Source: Mugil cephalus (Eukaryota > Chordata > Actinopteri > Mugiliformes > Mugilidae). Taken from it: a DNA stretch of 64,000 nt. The DNA is taken from NCBI RefSeq assembly GCF_022458985.1, contig NC_061771.1, positions 22,951,501-23,015,500 of the forward strand. The letters are read 5' to 3'. How positions within the stretch are numbered: the stretch's first letter is position 1; each line of letters begins with the position of its first letter. The position numbers were made by a program, and so were the translations under genes. This document shows, piece after piece, positions 30,537 through 52,790 of this stretch. Below the pieces are notes generated by a model. The model saw nothing but the letters and a program-made list of their open reading frames with translations. It had not been told where the DNA came from and searched no databases.

Positions 30537-30790
30537 GGTCATCCTCTACATGTAAGACCCATTTGAGGCCAAGCTTCAAAAAGATTTTGAGATGTTGCCT
30601 TAATATGTCCACATATTCTGCCTTTCTCATGGTGCCATTTATTTATATTCTGAAGGACACCAGTCGATCCTGCAACGAAGCACCCCCACAGCATGATGCT
30701 TCCACCATCATGCTTCACTGTTGGGATCCACCTTCTTTCTTGCTCCATGTTAACAGTCGGGTGATGCAAGTCAGGTCTGATATAAGGTAT
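30537..30790 (-). mobile_element. Tc1-type transposase fragment, decayed
   Basis: The minus-strand frame keeps the recognisable Tc1 block VKHDGGSIMLWGCFVAGSTG followed by a degraded remainder. Both transposon ends and the catalytic DDE set are missing, so it cannot be active. I see nothing else supported in 30272-30536 or 30850-31670. Confidence 0.75.
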
Positions 30791-31677
30791 GCTAAAATAA
30801 CCTCATTGTGTCATCATTCCACCTCCTTTGTGGAGTTTATGGAATAAGTGTTTTACTCTATAGGTACTGGTAAATCAGTCTGCTGAGGTTTAAGGGGTTT
30901 AAAAATTAGTTTAAGATGAATGTTTATGTATTTTGGGGTCTATTTCTTTCATTGTGCCGGGTTTTCATAAGCATATTTTCCCCTTGCCTTTGCATCCATG
31001 TCCCAAAGCAGATGCAACCTTGTAAAATGCATATAGTCTATACTTAATCAAATCCAACTGGGGCCCTTTTGGACACATGCCACTTGGGCATGCTCCAAGG
31101 GCTAGAGGACGACTCGCTATTTTTGAACTGGGGGGTCGGGTTGCTGGAATGAAACCCAACACTTTGTTACTGTTAAAGTTTGCATGCATGTGTGTTGTGC
31201 CGCCTGCTTGAGCCCCTTGATGTTTCTACCTGAGTGTCTTTCTGCACGTGCGTCTAATAAATCGCAATGCCGCATATAGACATCAGAAACCCGACGAACA
31301 GGTGCGCAAGCATTTGTTAAGCCTTTTGAAAGAACTGTGAACAAGAGTGCAACTCTTGTTCAGTTAGGCTGTATGACATGAGTCATGCTATTCTTGGCAT
31401 GATAGTCTAGATAACTTCCCATCCATAGGGCTATTATCTAGGAATTAGTGTCAGATTAAGGACAGTACATCGATGCAAACCAGAATGTTTTCCTCCAAGT
31501 ATAGGTTTGTGCTGGGAATTGGGTTCAGGGACATTATGAGGGGGCCCATATTGCTAGAGAGAGGGAGAGAGGAAGGGGGGGCCCATTTCCGCGTAAATAC
31601 GTCACATCTACGTCTCCGTTGGGAAATGAGTGATGGACAAGAGAACAGAAAGCTGGTCGTACGGCTCAAGAGCCATT

Positions 31678-31686
31678 TATAAAAAG
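31678..31686 (+). promoter_or_regulatory. Possible TATA box of stim2
   Basis: TATAAAAAG lies about 545 bases upstream of the stim2 start codon, which would place transcription start near 31710 with a long 5' UTR. This is a motif match only. Confidence 0.3.
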
Positions 31687-32224
31687 ACTGAAGGCCCACA
31701 CAAACGGACTCCGTCTAGACACGAGGGCCAGAGAAGGCCCGGGCACCCTGATCAGGATCCCTTTTCTTGCATTTTAAAAACATTATTTGTTTCTATGGAT
31801 TTTATCTGAATGCACCAGTCTCGCGAAGATCTAATTAAACCGGGAATGGATTCATCTTAGAAGAACCTGTTGGGTTTTTTGTTGTTTTTGTTGTTGTTGT
31901 TGTTTTTTCCTCTTGGAGAGTTTTTACGCACAGCCTTCGTGCGTTTGGGTCCCTCAACAGATTTCTAGTGCAGACTTTTTGACGTGTTTGGAAACGTTTT
32001 CTTCGCGCTATCATCCATTTCAAAGTGCACTCCAGTTCGGCTCGCCCGATTTCTCAAGTGCACATCGGTATCACATCACGCTTCTGGCAGCACCAGTAAT
32101 AGCAACACAGATCGCTTAACACTTCTCGCAAGACTTGACACTGGTGTCTCCTAAACGGGGGCCGGTTATGTTTGCGTTCTTTTGAAAAGTTTTCTCAACT
32201 ACCGGATATTATCTACCTTCTGAA

Positions 32225-41606
<9,382 letters not shown>

Positions 41607-43600
41607 CAGTCAGCTGAGAATGTTTTAGTTTGTTTTCCTTTTGAGGTTTTGTTGAACCAGAAAGTAGCTTTAGACACTCTTTAATGAGATCTGGCAGTGA
41701 TAAAGCACAAGGTTTTAGAAATCATAATCTTCCAGAGTCAAAAGTAAAACTAAATTAAGGAGATAAACTAATAACATCTTTTAGTTTCCATTCTCTTACT
41801 CTTTTTAAAGCACTGACAGATTCATGACATCTCAATCTGAACACTTAAGTTAGACATATAGTATTCAATAGGTTTTACATAACTTACTTTCTCTTATTAA
41901 GTCTTACATACACATGGTCGATGCCATATATTTATTTTAGATGCTGATATTTTTATGCTTTGCCTATGGTTGAAGGATTAAATTGTGTTTTTACAGATGC
42001 TGCTCTTCTTTACAACAGAGGTAATGCTTGAATTGAACTTGAATTGCGAATTAAGACATTTGCTACAGTGAAAAACTAATGCATTCACTTCAAAGAGAAT
42101 TGTTGATCTGATCTGAGTTCTGTTATTTTGTACTTACTATATGTGGCAGCTGGACTCCAGCTCCAGTGGTCACAACATCACATGACTAGCCCTATTACCA
42201 TGCTTCGTGCTATGCGAGCTATGTGTCTTTGGCCGATGCACGTAGATACAGAGCAATCAGTGTCCTGTGAGTCACTATTTTCAGCTTTTGGCATGTTTTA
42301 TGTGAGGCAATGAAGACAGCTTCAAAAATAAGACAAGAATCATTAGAGCTCGTCATATTTACAGGGAAAATGCACACATACAATGCAGCAAAATACCAAA
42401 TGTCGCTTCTTGTTGTTGTCACTGAAGACTGTTGTCACACATAAAATACACTCATAACTTCCAGTAGTTCCAAATGCATAATCTGAAGGCTGGCCAGAGG
42501 GATCCTCACATGGTTTTACAGGATTTAGCAAACCTCAACCTCAAACCTCCTGCGAAATAGAATAAAGTAATAGGGAGTCATACAATCACAAAAGTAATAA
42601 TCTTTCTGGGTTTTTATTTTTATTTGTGGAGAGTATAATGTAAAGCAATTTAAATTCTAATTAGTGATATGTTTTTGTTTCTTTGCTTTGATTTTCAAAT
42701 AATCAAACCACATGTTGATTGTCCCAATGAGACAGATTAGACGAGTTTAGACGTGTTTGCTCCTCTGCTATTTATGATCGTATCATGTTTCTTAATAGGC
42801 TTGACTACTGATTTTTACTCAGGTTTGAAATCAAATTTTAAAGGTTCTTAAATATGTTTGACAGTTGACTAGTAATAAAACATCCCGGAACAGAGAAGAG
42901 TTTATTTTAAGATACATTTTCTCCATGATTTATTATTATATCATTTTGTATTGTGCAGTAATATTTTAATGAAAAATTGGTTTTGTATTTATGGAAAGTG
43001 GTTAGCGTGCGATTAAGGACTTTGACAGAGCGTAGAGATTTATTTATTTATTTTTTAATCTCCTTAATAGTCAAAAGGCAAAATACTATTTTCGGTCAAC
43101 ATGAGCACTTTTGAGGTAAAGTGAAGTAGACAAATGCATCATAATTACTGTTCCCTGATGCACGTGCTGTCCCAAATTAAATTGCTTTTAATTTATTTTA
43201 TTTTGGTCACAGCTTTGTAGTGATGCCTTCTGCATTTTTGACGGCTGTGCACTAGGAAAAGGTTTTGAAATGTTTCAGATCTATCGCCCATTTAATTAAA
43301 AAAAAATCTCCAATATTTTTTTTTTCTTTTTTGTTGTTGCCTGAATTATAATAGTATTTGGAGGATTTCTTTTTCTTTTATTGTTTACAGGGATAATGTC
43401 AGTCCTTTCTCCAAATGCTAATAATTCAGTAATTATTCTTATTATTATTCTTACTGTGAAATGACTTGTAGATGTTTATATTCATTTATTTACTTTTGTT
43501 CATACTTTGTGGTATGGACACAAAACTTAATAGGCTGTTATTTGATGACAGATGTAATAATAAAAAAAATGGTACAACAATGAAATAAAACAGAAACAGA
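41607..43600 (+). other. stim2 3' UTR (probable)
   Basis: This is AT-rich sequence without coding potential after the stim2 stop. AATAAA signals occur near 42561, 43559 and 43584. The last two, close together, make a plausible distal poly(A) site giving a 3' UTR of about 2 kb. Confidence 0.5.
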
Positions 43601-44159
43601 ACCCTAAACAGAACCGGCATGTTCTATCATTTTGAAAGATGTGACTTTTAATTTGCAGCATTAATGAGAACACTGCTGGTTTTATACAGCAAAGTCAAGA
43701 GGTCAAAACTGTGACCCCCCTTTAATTTTCAGGCTTCCAGGTTGGGAAACACTGTGATCATTCAGTTTATTCCATTGTATTTAATTAGACAGTGTCAAAA
43801 CTGTACGTTCAGTTAAGAATCTTTGCTGTACAAGTGCATTTGGTGAAGTTAACTATTCAAAAAATGGTAAGATAAAAACTGGATGTCTTTAAACAGCTTT
43901 TAAATCCTTCATACAATTGGCATCTGATTTCTGCAAATTAGCCCAACATCTCTAAATTCAACATCACCAACATAGACCTTATACAATGTTTGCAAACAAG
44001 CACATTTTTAAATAGAATATGAAGTATATTTTAACCTCGTATATTTTAACTTTCAATGCATTATTGTCACACTTAGGTCACATTGCTCTAACATGTAGTC
44101 ATCAGCTGGTCAGACAGAAACATACTGAAAAGGATTCATTCTTGCCACATTTTAGGTGT

Positions 44160-44415
44160 AGCAGAGGCCCTCATCAGAGTCAGCAGGTCATAACGTACAG
44201 AGAACTCCAGGAGAAAGGATTCGTAATGTTTTCTCTGTTAGTGTCATCCATCAGTTCCTCGTGTGGGCATCGTGTTCGAATAACAAGAGAAGGCTGCTTC
44301 TCATGTATGCTCCAGCTGATGTTTTTCAGCCGCGGTAGAGTCATGTTGTCTCCTCGTCTGGCTTGGCTGTCACCTCCAGGACTGACCCAGATATCTGATC
44401 TTGGCTCCAAGAAAC
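44160..44415 (-). pseudogene. Degenerate V-set exon of the immune receptor family
   Basis: The minus strand keeps the frame and DNA of the V exon found in the intact genes. GTCCTGGAGGTGACAGCC matches their CTGGAGGTGACAGTC, GGAGACAACATGACTCT matches GGAGACAACATCACTCT, and the tail GACCTGCTGA, then TCTGATGAGGGCCTCTGCTAC, matches their DLLI...SDEGLYYC block. The B-strand cysteine, the WF motif and part of the middle are lost, and there is a stop after MTC. No signal-peptide or membrane exon was found near it. It extends the receptor cluster to within about 3 kb of stim2. Confidence 0.7.
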
Positions 44416-45596
44416 AGGTCCCAGAATACAGTGTCATTAAGCTGCAACATGTCCCGTGTTTTAGAAACGCAAGTGCTGCTTTTTAAGATTTAGCAGAAGA
44501 GAGTAATTTGTGTGAAGTCGTGTCTGATGGTTAAAACGATGCTCAGTGTTGTTTGTACGGTGCGACAGCTAATGCACTTAAATCTTGCAGCGTGTAATAT
44601 AAGAATTTTGGTGAAGCAACTTTCCTTTATTTGGAATTTGATTGGAAAAAAAGAATTGCTTTGAATAAAACTTGTCAAAAAAAAAATCTAGAGGACTGTT
44701 TTTCGTGTGCTTTCTACATCAAGACTTACTGTATATGTTATTTAATCCTGACTGATGATGCATTAATGTGACAAAAATCCTTCATTAGCAACTTCAGATG
44801 TAATATTTTTTAAATTTGTAATTGATTGCTTAAATACCTACATATGCATAGATAATTTTTTGTCAACAGCAATTTTCCCATGGTGCATCACAGCTTCATT
44901 CAGAGGGAGATGTTCTCCTCGAGCAAGGCAGGCATTTGGGCCCCAGGCCACTAGAGGGCCCCTGAGGGCTGACAAGGTTTAAAAAAAAAAAAAAAAACTA
45001 CAGGGGTGTCTGTAAATCTTCAGTGACCACAGGAGACCTCACTAAGGTGCCCCTCACATGTCACAACTCTGCACACTATGCCCAATTCAAAGTGAAATGA
45101 AGGTATTTCAATTGAAGCGTGAGAGAAAAGAGAAGAGAAAGCCAGGTCATGCTAAATGAAGCAGATAATGACGGTTAATAATACTACCAGACCGCTAGCT
45201 GAATGCTGCTAGTCGAGGATTAAATATGAGGGGAAGAGCAGCACATCTAAACTCTTCTCAAGTAATTTTTTTTTCAGTTAACATTCATTAACTTAGACAG
45301 CAGAGCAATTTAAATGTACAATTATATATAAACCTATGTGTATACATGTGCACAGCTATTCACAGTATTGCTTGGTATTTATTTATTTATTTATGTTTTT
45401 GGTTTATTACTCATTATAACCACTAGGGGTCAGTAGTGTCTCAAAAGGAGCCTGTGAGGCTTTTGAGTGACGTTGACAGCTGAAAAAACTCTTCCACTAC
45501 TACACAGCCTGGGCAGTCTATGCAGAAAGGAAAAATGTGACCGCTCACAAGTTTTTCACTCATATCTGCTGCATCAATAAAAACAGTTACACACAC

Positions 45597-45990
45597 AAAT
45601 GCAGCCACAACTTTAAAGCCACTGACAGGTGAAGTAAATAACATTGACCATATCTTGTGATAATTCAGTGTTCTGCTGGGGAATTTTTGAACCTGACACT
45701 CGAGTGTTTGTAACTTAGACACGTAACACCCACTTAAACCCCCACCTCATAGCAATGACACTCCTTGTTGGCATCAGTCGTGCCCAGCAGGATGCAGCCT
45801 GACACAGAATGGTTTAGGATCAACTTAAAAGAAAAAATAAATAAACAAATAAAACAGCACAAGGTGTTGACTTGGCCTCCGCACACCACAGGACATCCTC
45901 AGAAGGCCCATGTCCATTCTCTGACGAGTCACCTCAACTGTTCAGGCACAAGTGAGACCTTCACAATATTAGGAAAGTGGTCATGTCTGC
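45597..45990 (+). mobile_element. Tc1/mariner-derived MITE, intergenic copy
   Basis: The left end (GCAGCCACAACTTTAAAGCC), the interior (GTTCTGCTGGGGAA, AAGGTGTTGACTTGGCCTCC) and the right end (CACAATATTAGGAAAGTGGT) match the family. I see no gene in 44440-45596. Confidence 0.75.
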
Positions 45991-46786
45991 ATATGAACAC
46001 ACATCACTCTACCCTCCACAAACACAACTGTCTGTTTTTTCAATCTCACATGATGTTAACACACATCAATAGAAAGTAATACTTTCTCAGTCGAGGCAGC
46101 TACAGAGCTGCTATCGAGACTATTTGTAGAGGTGCATAATAAAACCACACTGGTGTCATGCACCAACACATCAAAAATCAGGCCACTTATCTGCATGTGT
46201 AGCTCCATCTGATGGACTTGTTATTAAGCGTGGGTTTCCTGTGAAGCTTTCGCTGATGGGGCCAGCACGATGGGGCTGCGGTTAACTTCACTGCGCGCTT
46301 TTTTTTTTTTTTGTAAAATTGTAACAGCAGATCATAAAGAAAGATAATTATTTAGAGACACATTTAGTGGCTCACCGTCTAACACTGTGAACCAATCTGT
46401 GGAAAGTTATCTGATGGCGGCCGTCAGATAAGATCAGCAGTGTGGTATTTTCTCGTGACTGTTACTGTTTTTTTTTTGTTTGTTTTTTTAAATGTAAATT
46501 TAAATATATTATCGTACAGATACATCATTTCTTACACTGTTGTGTTTATTACATGCCTGGAGACTATGGACAAAAAGAAACTAGTGGCTAAATAAAATAT
46601 TAGTAGAGTCTTATGTCATTACTTGACATGATTTTAATATGGTTTCAAATAAAATAATTTTTTAAAAATAAACTTTATTGCCAAATTAAACTGTAACATT
46701 TAAGACATGTAAAATATATTATCATGTAATATGTATATTAAATGTAAATAGGCTGACTAATGATATTTTAAGATAATACTGCTTTT

Positions 46787-47104
46787 GGCTGGGCTCATTA
46801 GCTGGTGTCTTGTTGTGGGTTGTTAGTTGGTAGCTAACTGCAAGCCTGCTGGCTGGGATTGTTTTTTTTTTTTTTTTTTTTTTTTTTTAGTTGGACAGGG
46901 CTTGTGCCTTGCCCCAAATCTTGTTACAAGGTGTTGGTTTACATGTAGTCGCATTATCCCACTTCTTACCTGCTGCTGTTGGCTAGGCTAGTTAGCTGGT
47001 GTCTTCTTCTTGGTTGCTAGTTGGTGGCTAACAGCTAGCCTGCTGGTCAGTTTTTCAGTTGGACCGGGCTTCTGAATGTGTTTTGCCTCGGATCTCGACA
47101 CAAG
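46787..47104 (+). repeat. Two diverged direct repeats of about 125-145 bases
   Basis: Copy 1 (46787-46930) and copy 2 (46981-47104) share TTAGCTGGTGTCTTSTT, TTAGTTGG, AGCCTGCTGG and AGTTGGACMGGGCTT in the same order. A run of 28 T interrupts copy 1. No coding frame is present. Nothing else is recognised in 45990-47700. Confidence 0.65.
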
Positions 47105-47714
47105 TGATTGTAACATCTCATCCTGCGTATTAATGAATCTTAAACAAGCTTAAAGAAACTGAAATATGTTAGAAATATGATTGGTTGTTTGCCTTTGCCA
47201 AAGTGAAAATTCTGCGTGTAAATGAGTAGTTTGGAATCAATAACATTTATCATACAGTTATTCAGCCATTTAAGGATATAAAACTATCAAATTATTAGCC
47301 ACAGTACTTATAATACAGTAAAATGTCTTTGTTCAGAGACAACAAAGTCAGTCTGTCAAAACACAGCCACACAGTTACTGGCAGCAATCTACGTGATGTA
47401 TGGAGCACATACTCATGGAGATGAGTCAAAACCTATGAAACAAATCGTGCAGAATAAAGTTATGAAATTAGATCAGTGCATTTCATCTTGCACCAGAAAT
47501 CTCTACTCGATTGTAACCTCACATTCACCCTCATTACTGAACTCATTTTGCTGGATGGTGTAATGTGATCTAGTTTGAGGGTTGTGCATCAGTATGACAA
47601 ATGTGTAGGATGTTTTGAAGTTGTTCTGGTTTCCACTCCTACGTATTGTCTTTATTTAAATTTCTTTTCAAATTAAGGCTGCAGTGCTGTTTGAAGAGGT
47701 CAAAGGTCAAAGAG

Positions 47715-48290
47715 GTTTTTTTTATTGTTATTTCAACCATATACAGCAAGGTGCAGTACACAGTGAGATGAGAGGACGTTCGTCTAGGACCCTACATGAA
47801 GAGATAGTACTAACAGGCGGTCGCCATTGTTGAAAGGGAAGCAGGAAGTCGAAACAAAAAAGAGACAGCGCCATTTTTACAGAGCATAAAGTATAAATGG
47901 CTCACAACAGCGTAGGGTGTGTGCGTAAGCTACGTTGTATATGTCCAGCTGCACCCTAAATGAGCGTATATCAAAATACGAGGGACAAGCTTATGCAGAC
48001 AATACAAAAACAGACCAAACATTATGAAAATTGTAAACGGTGCAGACAACAGAGCCAACAGTGCAAAAACTAGAGACAGCGCAAAATACTTGGGAGACTC
48101 TGCACCTATAAGACATCACACAGAACAGAAAGCAGCACCGGCTAATAAGCAAACTAACAGAGTATGAGTTAGGGTGGCTGTTATCACATGACGAGCAGCA
48201 TAATGTGTGGAGAAAAACATGATTTAGATCTGATAATAAGAAAAAAAACAAAAAACAAAACAAAACAAGAAACAACCAATCACAGCGAGC
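47715..48290. repeat. Interspersed repeat, SINE/MITE-like
   Basis: It starts TTTTTTATTGTTATTTCAAC and continues with GCAGTACACAGTGAGATGAG, ACCAAACATTATGAAAATTG and AACAGTGCAAAAACTAGAGA. I recall sequence of this type as a common interspersed repeat in teleosts but cannot name the family. No gene is present. Confidence 0.45.
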
Positions 48291-48619
48291 TGGGTAGTTA
48301 ACATAATGCTAGTCTGTTCTGGCATTTGAAAGGGGGAAAAAAAAGATTCTTATCTTTATTCTGTTGTCTGCGGTTTGATCTGTTGTTTGTTAATGAGAAG
48401 GATGCAACTTCAGTCTTCCTGCGTGAGAGGCTTTTTGTCACTGTGGGTTTCCTGTGGGCCTCATTACATGGGCAGCATGATGTGTTTGAAGCAAACATCG
48501 TTTTCACTCTGTATTGTGCTGCGTCTTATCGGAAATAGCTTTGCAAAGAAGCAAACTCTGTCCCATAGGGGCATCATAAGAGTGTATGTAGGTGATTACC
48601 CTGCTGGTTTGCAATGGAA

Positions 48620-48860
48620 ATTCATTCACTTTCTGTAACCACATCCTCTGTAGGGTCACCGGACGGCCTGTTTCAGCTGTTCTTGGGCGAGAGGCGGGAT
48701 ACACCCTGCACAGGTTGCCAGTTTATCGCAGGGCCAACACAAAGAGACAGAGAAACCCACGCAGACACATAGAGTACATGTAAACTCCACACAGAAAGGC
48801 CCGAGTCGGCCTATGGATTCAATCCCAGAACCTACTGGGCATCAGTGCTAACCACCCCAA
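48620..48860 (+). repeat. LINE-tail-like interspersed repeat fragment
   Basis: It contains GCCAGTTTATCGCAGGGCCA, GAAACCCACGCAGACACATA, CTCCACACAGAAAGGCCCGA and GTGCTAACCACC, the same type as near 36330 and 61070. It lies directly downstream of the receptor 1 stop, so it may form part of that gene's 3' UTR. Confidence 0.6.
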
Positions 48861-48895
48861 TAAGGAAATTAAAAAAGAGAAATAAAACGCATTCA

Positions 48896-51104
48896 TTATT
48901 CAATTTGTGTTTCTGTTTGCCTGTACACAACCGCAGAATAGGTGCTGATCTCTTTACTAATCTCTGGATGCTGGGGTTTCATCTTCCTTGGTTTCTGGGA
49001 TGCGGGACTGATTTCCAGCGCAGCATAGCATACATCTTCATCCTAATATGACAAACAACTTCATATGAGTGACGCACTGTTACACACATCATATGATAAG
49101 CTCACTAAAGAATGGCTGTAGTAAGAGACACCAGCAATGGCACTAAGAAAAGTTAACACTGACTGATATCAGGAAAGCATGGGAATTATGCAGAAGTTCA
49201 TGACATGAGAAGATTAATGATTATTCTGTTAGATATCATTACGTAGAATTATTAACATCTCTGTAAAGTAAAACACAGGCAACAGTGACCTGACAGATGT
49301 GTTTACCTCAGACCCTCGTGTTTGGCGTCTGGTGTCAGTTCTTTTCTTTTCGGCCTTGTGTTCCTTGGCTGCAGACATGATCACAGTGTCATTAAACCAA
49401 AAATCCCATAATAATACCTTCAGAGGGCGAATTAAGAGTTTAATGATTTACTAAAAAAGACATATGCGGATCAGGCGTAACATTATGACCACCTTCCCAT
49501 TTTTGCGTAGGTCTCCATTGTGCCTCCAGAACAGTTGGACATAGGCTTTCTGAGGGTGTCCTGTGGTGTCTGGCAAGAGAATGTTGTTACTGGGGGCCTT
49601 TGGGTGCTATGGGTTGAGGGGATCTTCCAACAGATCCTTGATCGGTTTTGGATCTAGGTACATGTCATCCACATGAATGCCAGCAGAACATCGCATTGTC
49701 ACAAGACGGTCATTGTTATTTACTTCCCCTGTAAGTGGTCATAATGTTGCGGCTGATCGGTGTATACAGTACAGCATGTACCTGTTTTTTGACAGGAGCA
49801 ATAAACCACAATAGAGGAGAGAAAACAAGAGAGAGCAGCACAGGCCGGACAGAGAGAGTACAGCAGCATCCAGCACGGAGCACAGTCTGGAGGCGTCTCA
49901 GTCTGTTGAGGTTCGCTGGAGTCTGTATCAAACACGACATTAAGATCTTTAGAATTCATTATGTTATATTTTTATTTATATTGATATTATTTTGCCCTTC
50001 AACTTTAAATTAGGTAGCCTATATAATGTCATCTCATCTTCATCTCTCACTCGGATCACTAGGCTATTGCAGGGGTTGTGGGCTTTTATTTTGCTCTTAT
50101 TTTGCACTTTTTAAAGGGATATTTCATTAAATATGTTCATACTCGTTTTTTGCACTGAAACCAGAAGAAAATCTGGAGTTGTCGTTATTTATACATTATT
50201 ACTTTAAATTATGTTTCTACTTTGGTGAGGTGTCAATGAAGAAAAGTTTTTCAGAACAATAATTGTTAAGCAGTCATATATTATTTTCATGTGCTCACAA
50301 TCATAGTACATTAGTGTTTTAAGATGCTACTATACCATACCAGTTTACTGTTATATATTAATGTCACTTTCATTCACCTCTGCACTAATTGCATTCATTT
50401 GCGCATCCCTTTAATTGCATACAGTGTAGATTTTATTGTGTATTGCTGCCGTAGTTTTTATCTTTGTGCTGCTACAGCTTTTATTTTTACTGCTTCCGAA
50501 CCGGAGCACTGATAAACTGTATTTTCATGTGTAGCCTTATGTAAATTGAGCAGAATACTTACCGACTATGATCCTTGTTGTTCTGTTGCCATAAACAAGT
50601 GCCTTGGTTGTGGTTTTTTCACTTCCACAGTAGTACAGACCTTCATCTGAATCCATAATATTTGTGATCAGCAGGTCAGTGGATTCAGAGGACTGGTTGC
50701 TCACCAACTGGAAACGAGGAAGAGGACTCAAAAAGCCAATGGTATCAACCTCTATTTTCCATGCCTCAAGGTTTAGTTTTAGAACAAGAGGAGGCTGGTT
50801 CAGATGGGAGCAGTTTCTGAACCACACTATTAATCTTCCAGATTTTTTACAGTCACAGTAGAGAGTGATGTTGTCTCCTGCTCTGACTGTCTCCTCCAGC
50901 ACCGATCCAGAAACAGTCCCTAGAATACAAACAGAACCACGAAACAGGTGAAAACGTAGAAATGACTTCTCGATACAGCAACACAACACTGATAACACAA
51001 GGTCATATTCAGCTAAATAGAATCAATAAAATAATGTTGATGCCTCATTGATGTTACTAAAACTTACCCAAGAGAACGAACAGAAAAATCTGCAGCCCAT
51101 CCAT
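48896..51104 (-). CDS. V-set immunoglobulin receptor 1, two ITIM-like motifs, complete, 5 exons
   Basis: This is a single-pass leukocyte-type receptor, probably inhibitory. Minus-strand exons: 51104-51068 (signal peptide, MDGLQIFLFVLL), 50919-50563 (V domain), 49922-49782 (stalk and membrane), 49368-49307 and 49042-48896 (cytoplasmic). They total 744 nt, or 247 residues. The V domain has the B-strand Cys (NITLYC), VWF in strand C and the DSDEGLYYC F-strand block. It also has an extra cysteine pair (CDC and RNCSH) that could form a second disulfide, several N-glycosylation sites and a YGNRTTRIIV end resembling a J-type strand. The membrane segment (WMLLYSLCPACAALSCFLSSIVVY) has no charged residue. 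The tail carries VCYAAL and STYSAV, both fitting (I/V/L/S)xYxx(L/V/I). The family looks like a teleost-specific immune receptor of NITR-like architecture, but I cannot assign a name. Splice phases 1-1-1-0 match receptor 2. A reversed Tc1-type MITE is in intron 3. Confidence 0.85.
49466..49765 (-). mobile_element. Tc1/mariner-derived MITE, reversed copy in receptor 1 intron 3
   Basis: Both terminal repeats are present (GGATCAGGCGTAACATTATG at the left, TGTTGCGGCTGATCGGTG at the right). The interior reads as the reverse complement of the other copies. Confidence 0.8.
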
Positions 51105-51436
51105 GACTGATGATGTGTAAAGATGTCTTAACAGATCTTGCTTACTGTATGTCATGACCTGCGCAGATCTCTCCGTTCACGGAAATGTGCGCTGACTGGC
51201 TAGAAAAATGGAACACTGGTTTTGTTGAGATGGAAATTTATGGTCTGGAAAGATCACACAGAAACCACTTCTAAATGGGGACTGAATTCTTGTGTCTGTA
51301 TTCATGCTTTTGTATGCAGTATTTTACTGTGCTTTATATTTTTTACTGAGGGCATAGTCGAAAAGAAACGTGGCCCATCACTGACTGATGATGAAAACAT
51401 TTGTATTGATTTGGAGGTTGGTCACGTACAGTTAGG

Positions 51437-52137
51437 TCCGTATATAACTGGACAATGACACAAGTTTTGTTATTTTACAGTAGCTGTTCATCAAAACATG
51501 CTCAAGATACAGTTATATAATCAATAAGTGTAGACTCCCAGCTGTAATTTAGCTGTCTCCTTTTCAAAGGACCAAAAGTGATTGGACAGTTGACTCAAAA
51601 GCGATTTAAAGGGCCTCATTGTCTATTCCCTCATTAATCCTTTATCATTTAAGCAGGTAAAAGGTCTGGAGTTGATTCTAGGTGTGTCATTTGCATTCAG
51701 ACGCTGTTGCTATGAGCCCACAACATGTGGTTGAAGGAGATCTCAGTGGAAGTGAAACAGACCATCCTTCGACTGGAAAAAAAACAACGAAATCCGTAGG
51801 AAATGTTGACCAAATCATCAGATTTGATACAGATACATTCTGAGAAAAAAACAAAGAAACAAACAAAAAAAACACTGGTGTGCTCGGAAACTCTAAAAGG
51901 CCTGGACGTTCACGAAAGACAAAAGCGTTGGATGATGACAGGATCTTTTCATGGTGAAGAAAAACCCCCTCACAACATCAACCCAAGTGAGAACACTCTC
52001 CAGGAAGTAGGTCTATCAGTATCTAAGTCTACAATAAACAGAAGACTTTGTGACAGTAAACACAGAGGGTTCACCACAAGGTGCAAGCCATTCATCAGCC
52101 TCAAAAATAGAAAGCTAAACCAGATTAGACTCTGCCA

Positions 52138-52188
<51 letters not shown>

Positions 52189-52390
52189 AACAAACAAATA
52201 AAACAAAACAAACAAACATAAGAAACCAGTCAAATTCTGGAACAGTAGGCCTATTCTTTGGACATAAGAAACTAAGTTGAACCTGTACAAGAATAATGGG
52301 AAGAAAAACGTATGCAGAAGGCTTAAAACTGCTCATGATCCGAATCATGCCACATATTGCTACGTAAAACACGGTGGACGCAATATTTGC
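51437..52390 (+). mobile_element. Tc1-type transposon, second family, decayed
   Basis: It starts TTAGGTCCGTATATAACTGG and retains AAGGTCTGGAGTTGATTCTA, AAGTGAAACAGACCATCCTT, AGGCCTGGACGTTCACGAAA and AAAACACGGTGG in the order of a Tc1-like element. The transposase frame is broken many times and the 3' third is missing. It lies just upstream of receptor 1. Confidence 0.75.
52139..52190. repeat. (CAA)n microsatellite inside the decayed Tc1 element
   Basis: About 16 CAA/ACA units occupy the point where the transposase frame reads GCCAAAACA, so the expansion happened after insertion. Confidence 0.9.
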
Positions 52391-52544
52391 AGATGCACTG
52401 TTAGCGTCTCTTCAGCTAATATTACAGTGTGAGGAGCCTGTAATTTGCGGCCTTGTGATTGACTGAGCAGCGATAGGGGCGGGGCCTTCTGTGTACAGGA
52501 GGCTTAGACTGACAGGTCTAGTGTGGCGCTCAGTGTGAAATGCA

Positions 52545-52790
52545 TTGACTGTATATACTATGGACAAATACATCGTGACATCACCCACTAGATTGTGAAC
52601 CTGTGAAGTGGGCAGAGCCCGCAGTCGCCATGTTGGATGAGCTTTACTCTACCTACACGTGGATATTCCAAATATGGACATGGGGTGGTCATGTCGGATT
52701 TTTAGACTCACCCCTATAACTCTGCTACCTGCCAGCTAAGGCTACTGCCTGTCATTCAAAGGGGAAAGCCCTGTATCACTGAAGGAGTGC
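52545..52790. repeat. Interspersed repeat, SINE/MITE-like
   Basis: It contains TTGACTGTATATACTATGGA, CGTGACATCACCCACTAG and GTCGCCATGTTGG, the pattern of a widespread fish short interspersed element. No gene is seen in 52800-53760, apart from a short repeat scar with TTTATTGATCCTTCATGTGG near 53160. Confidence 0.5.
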
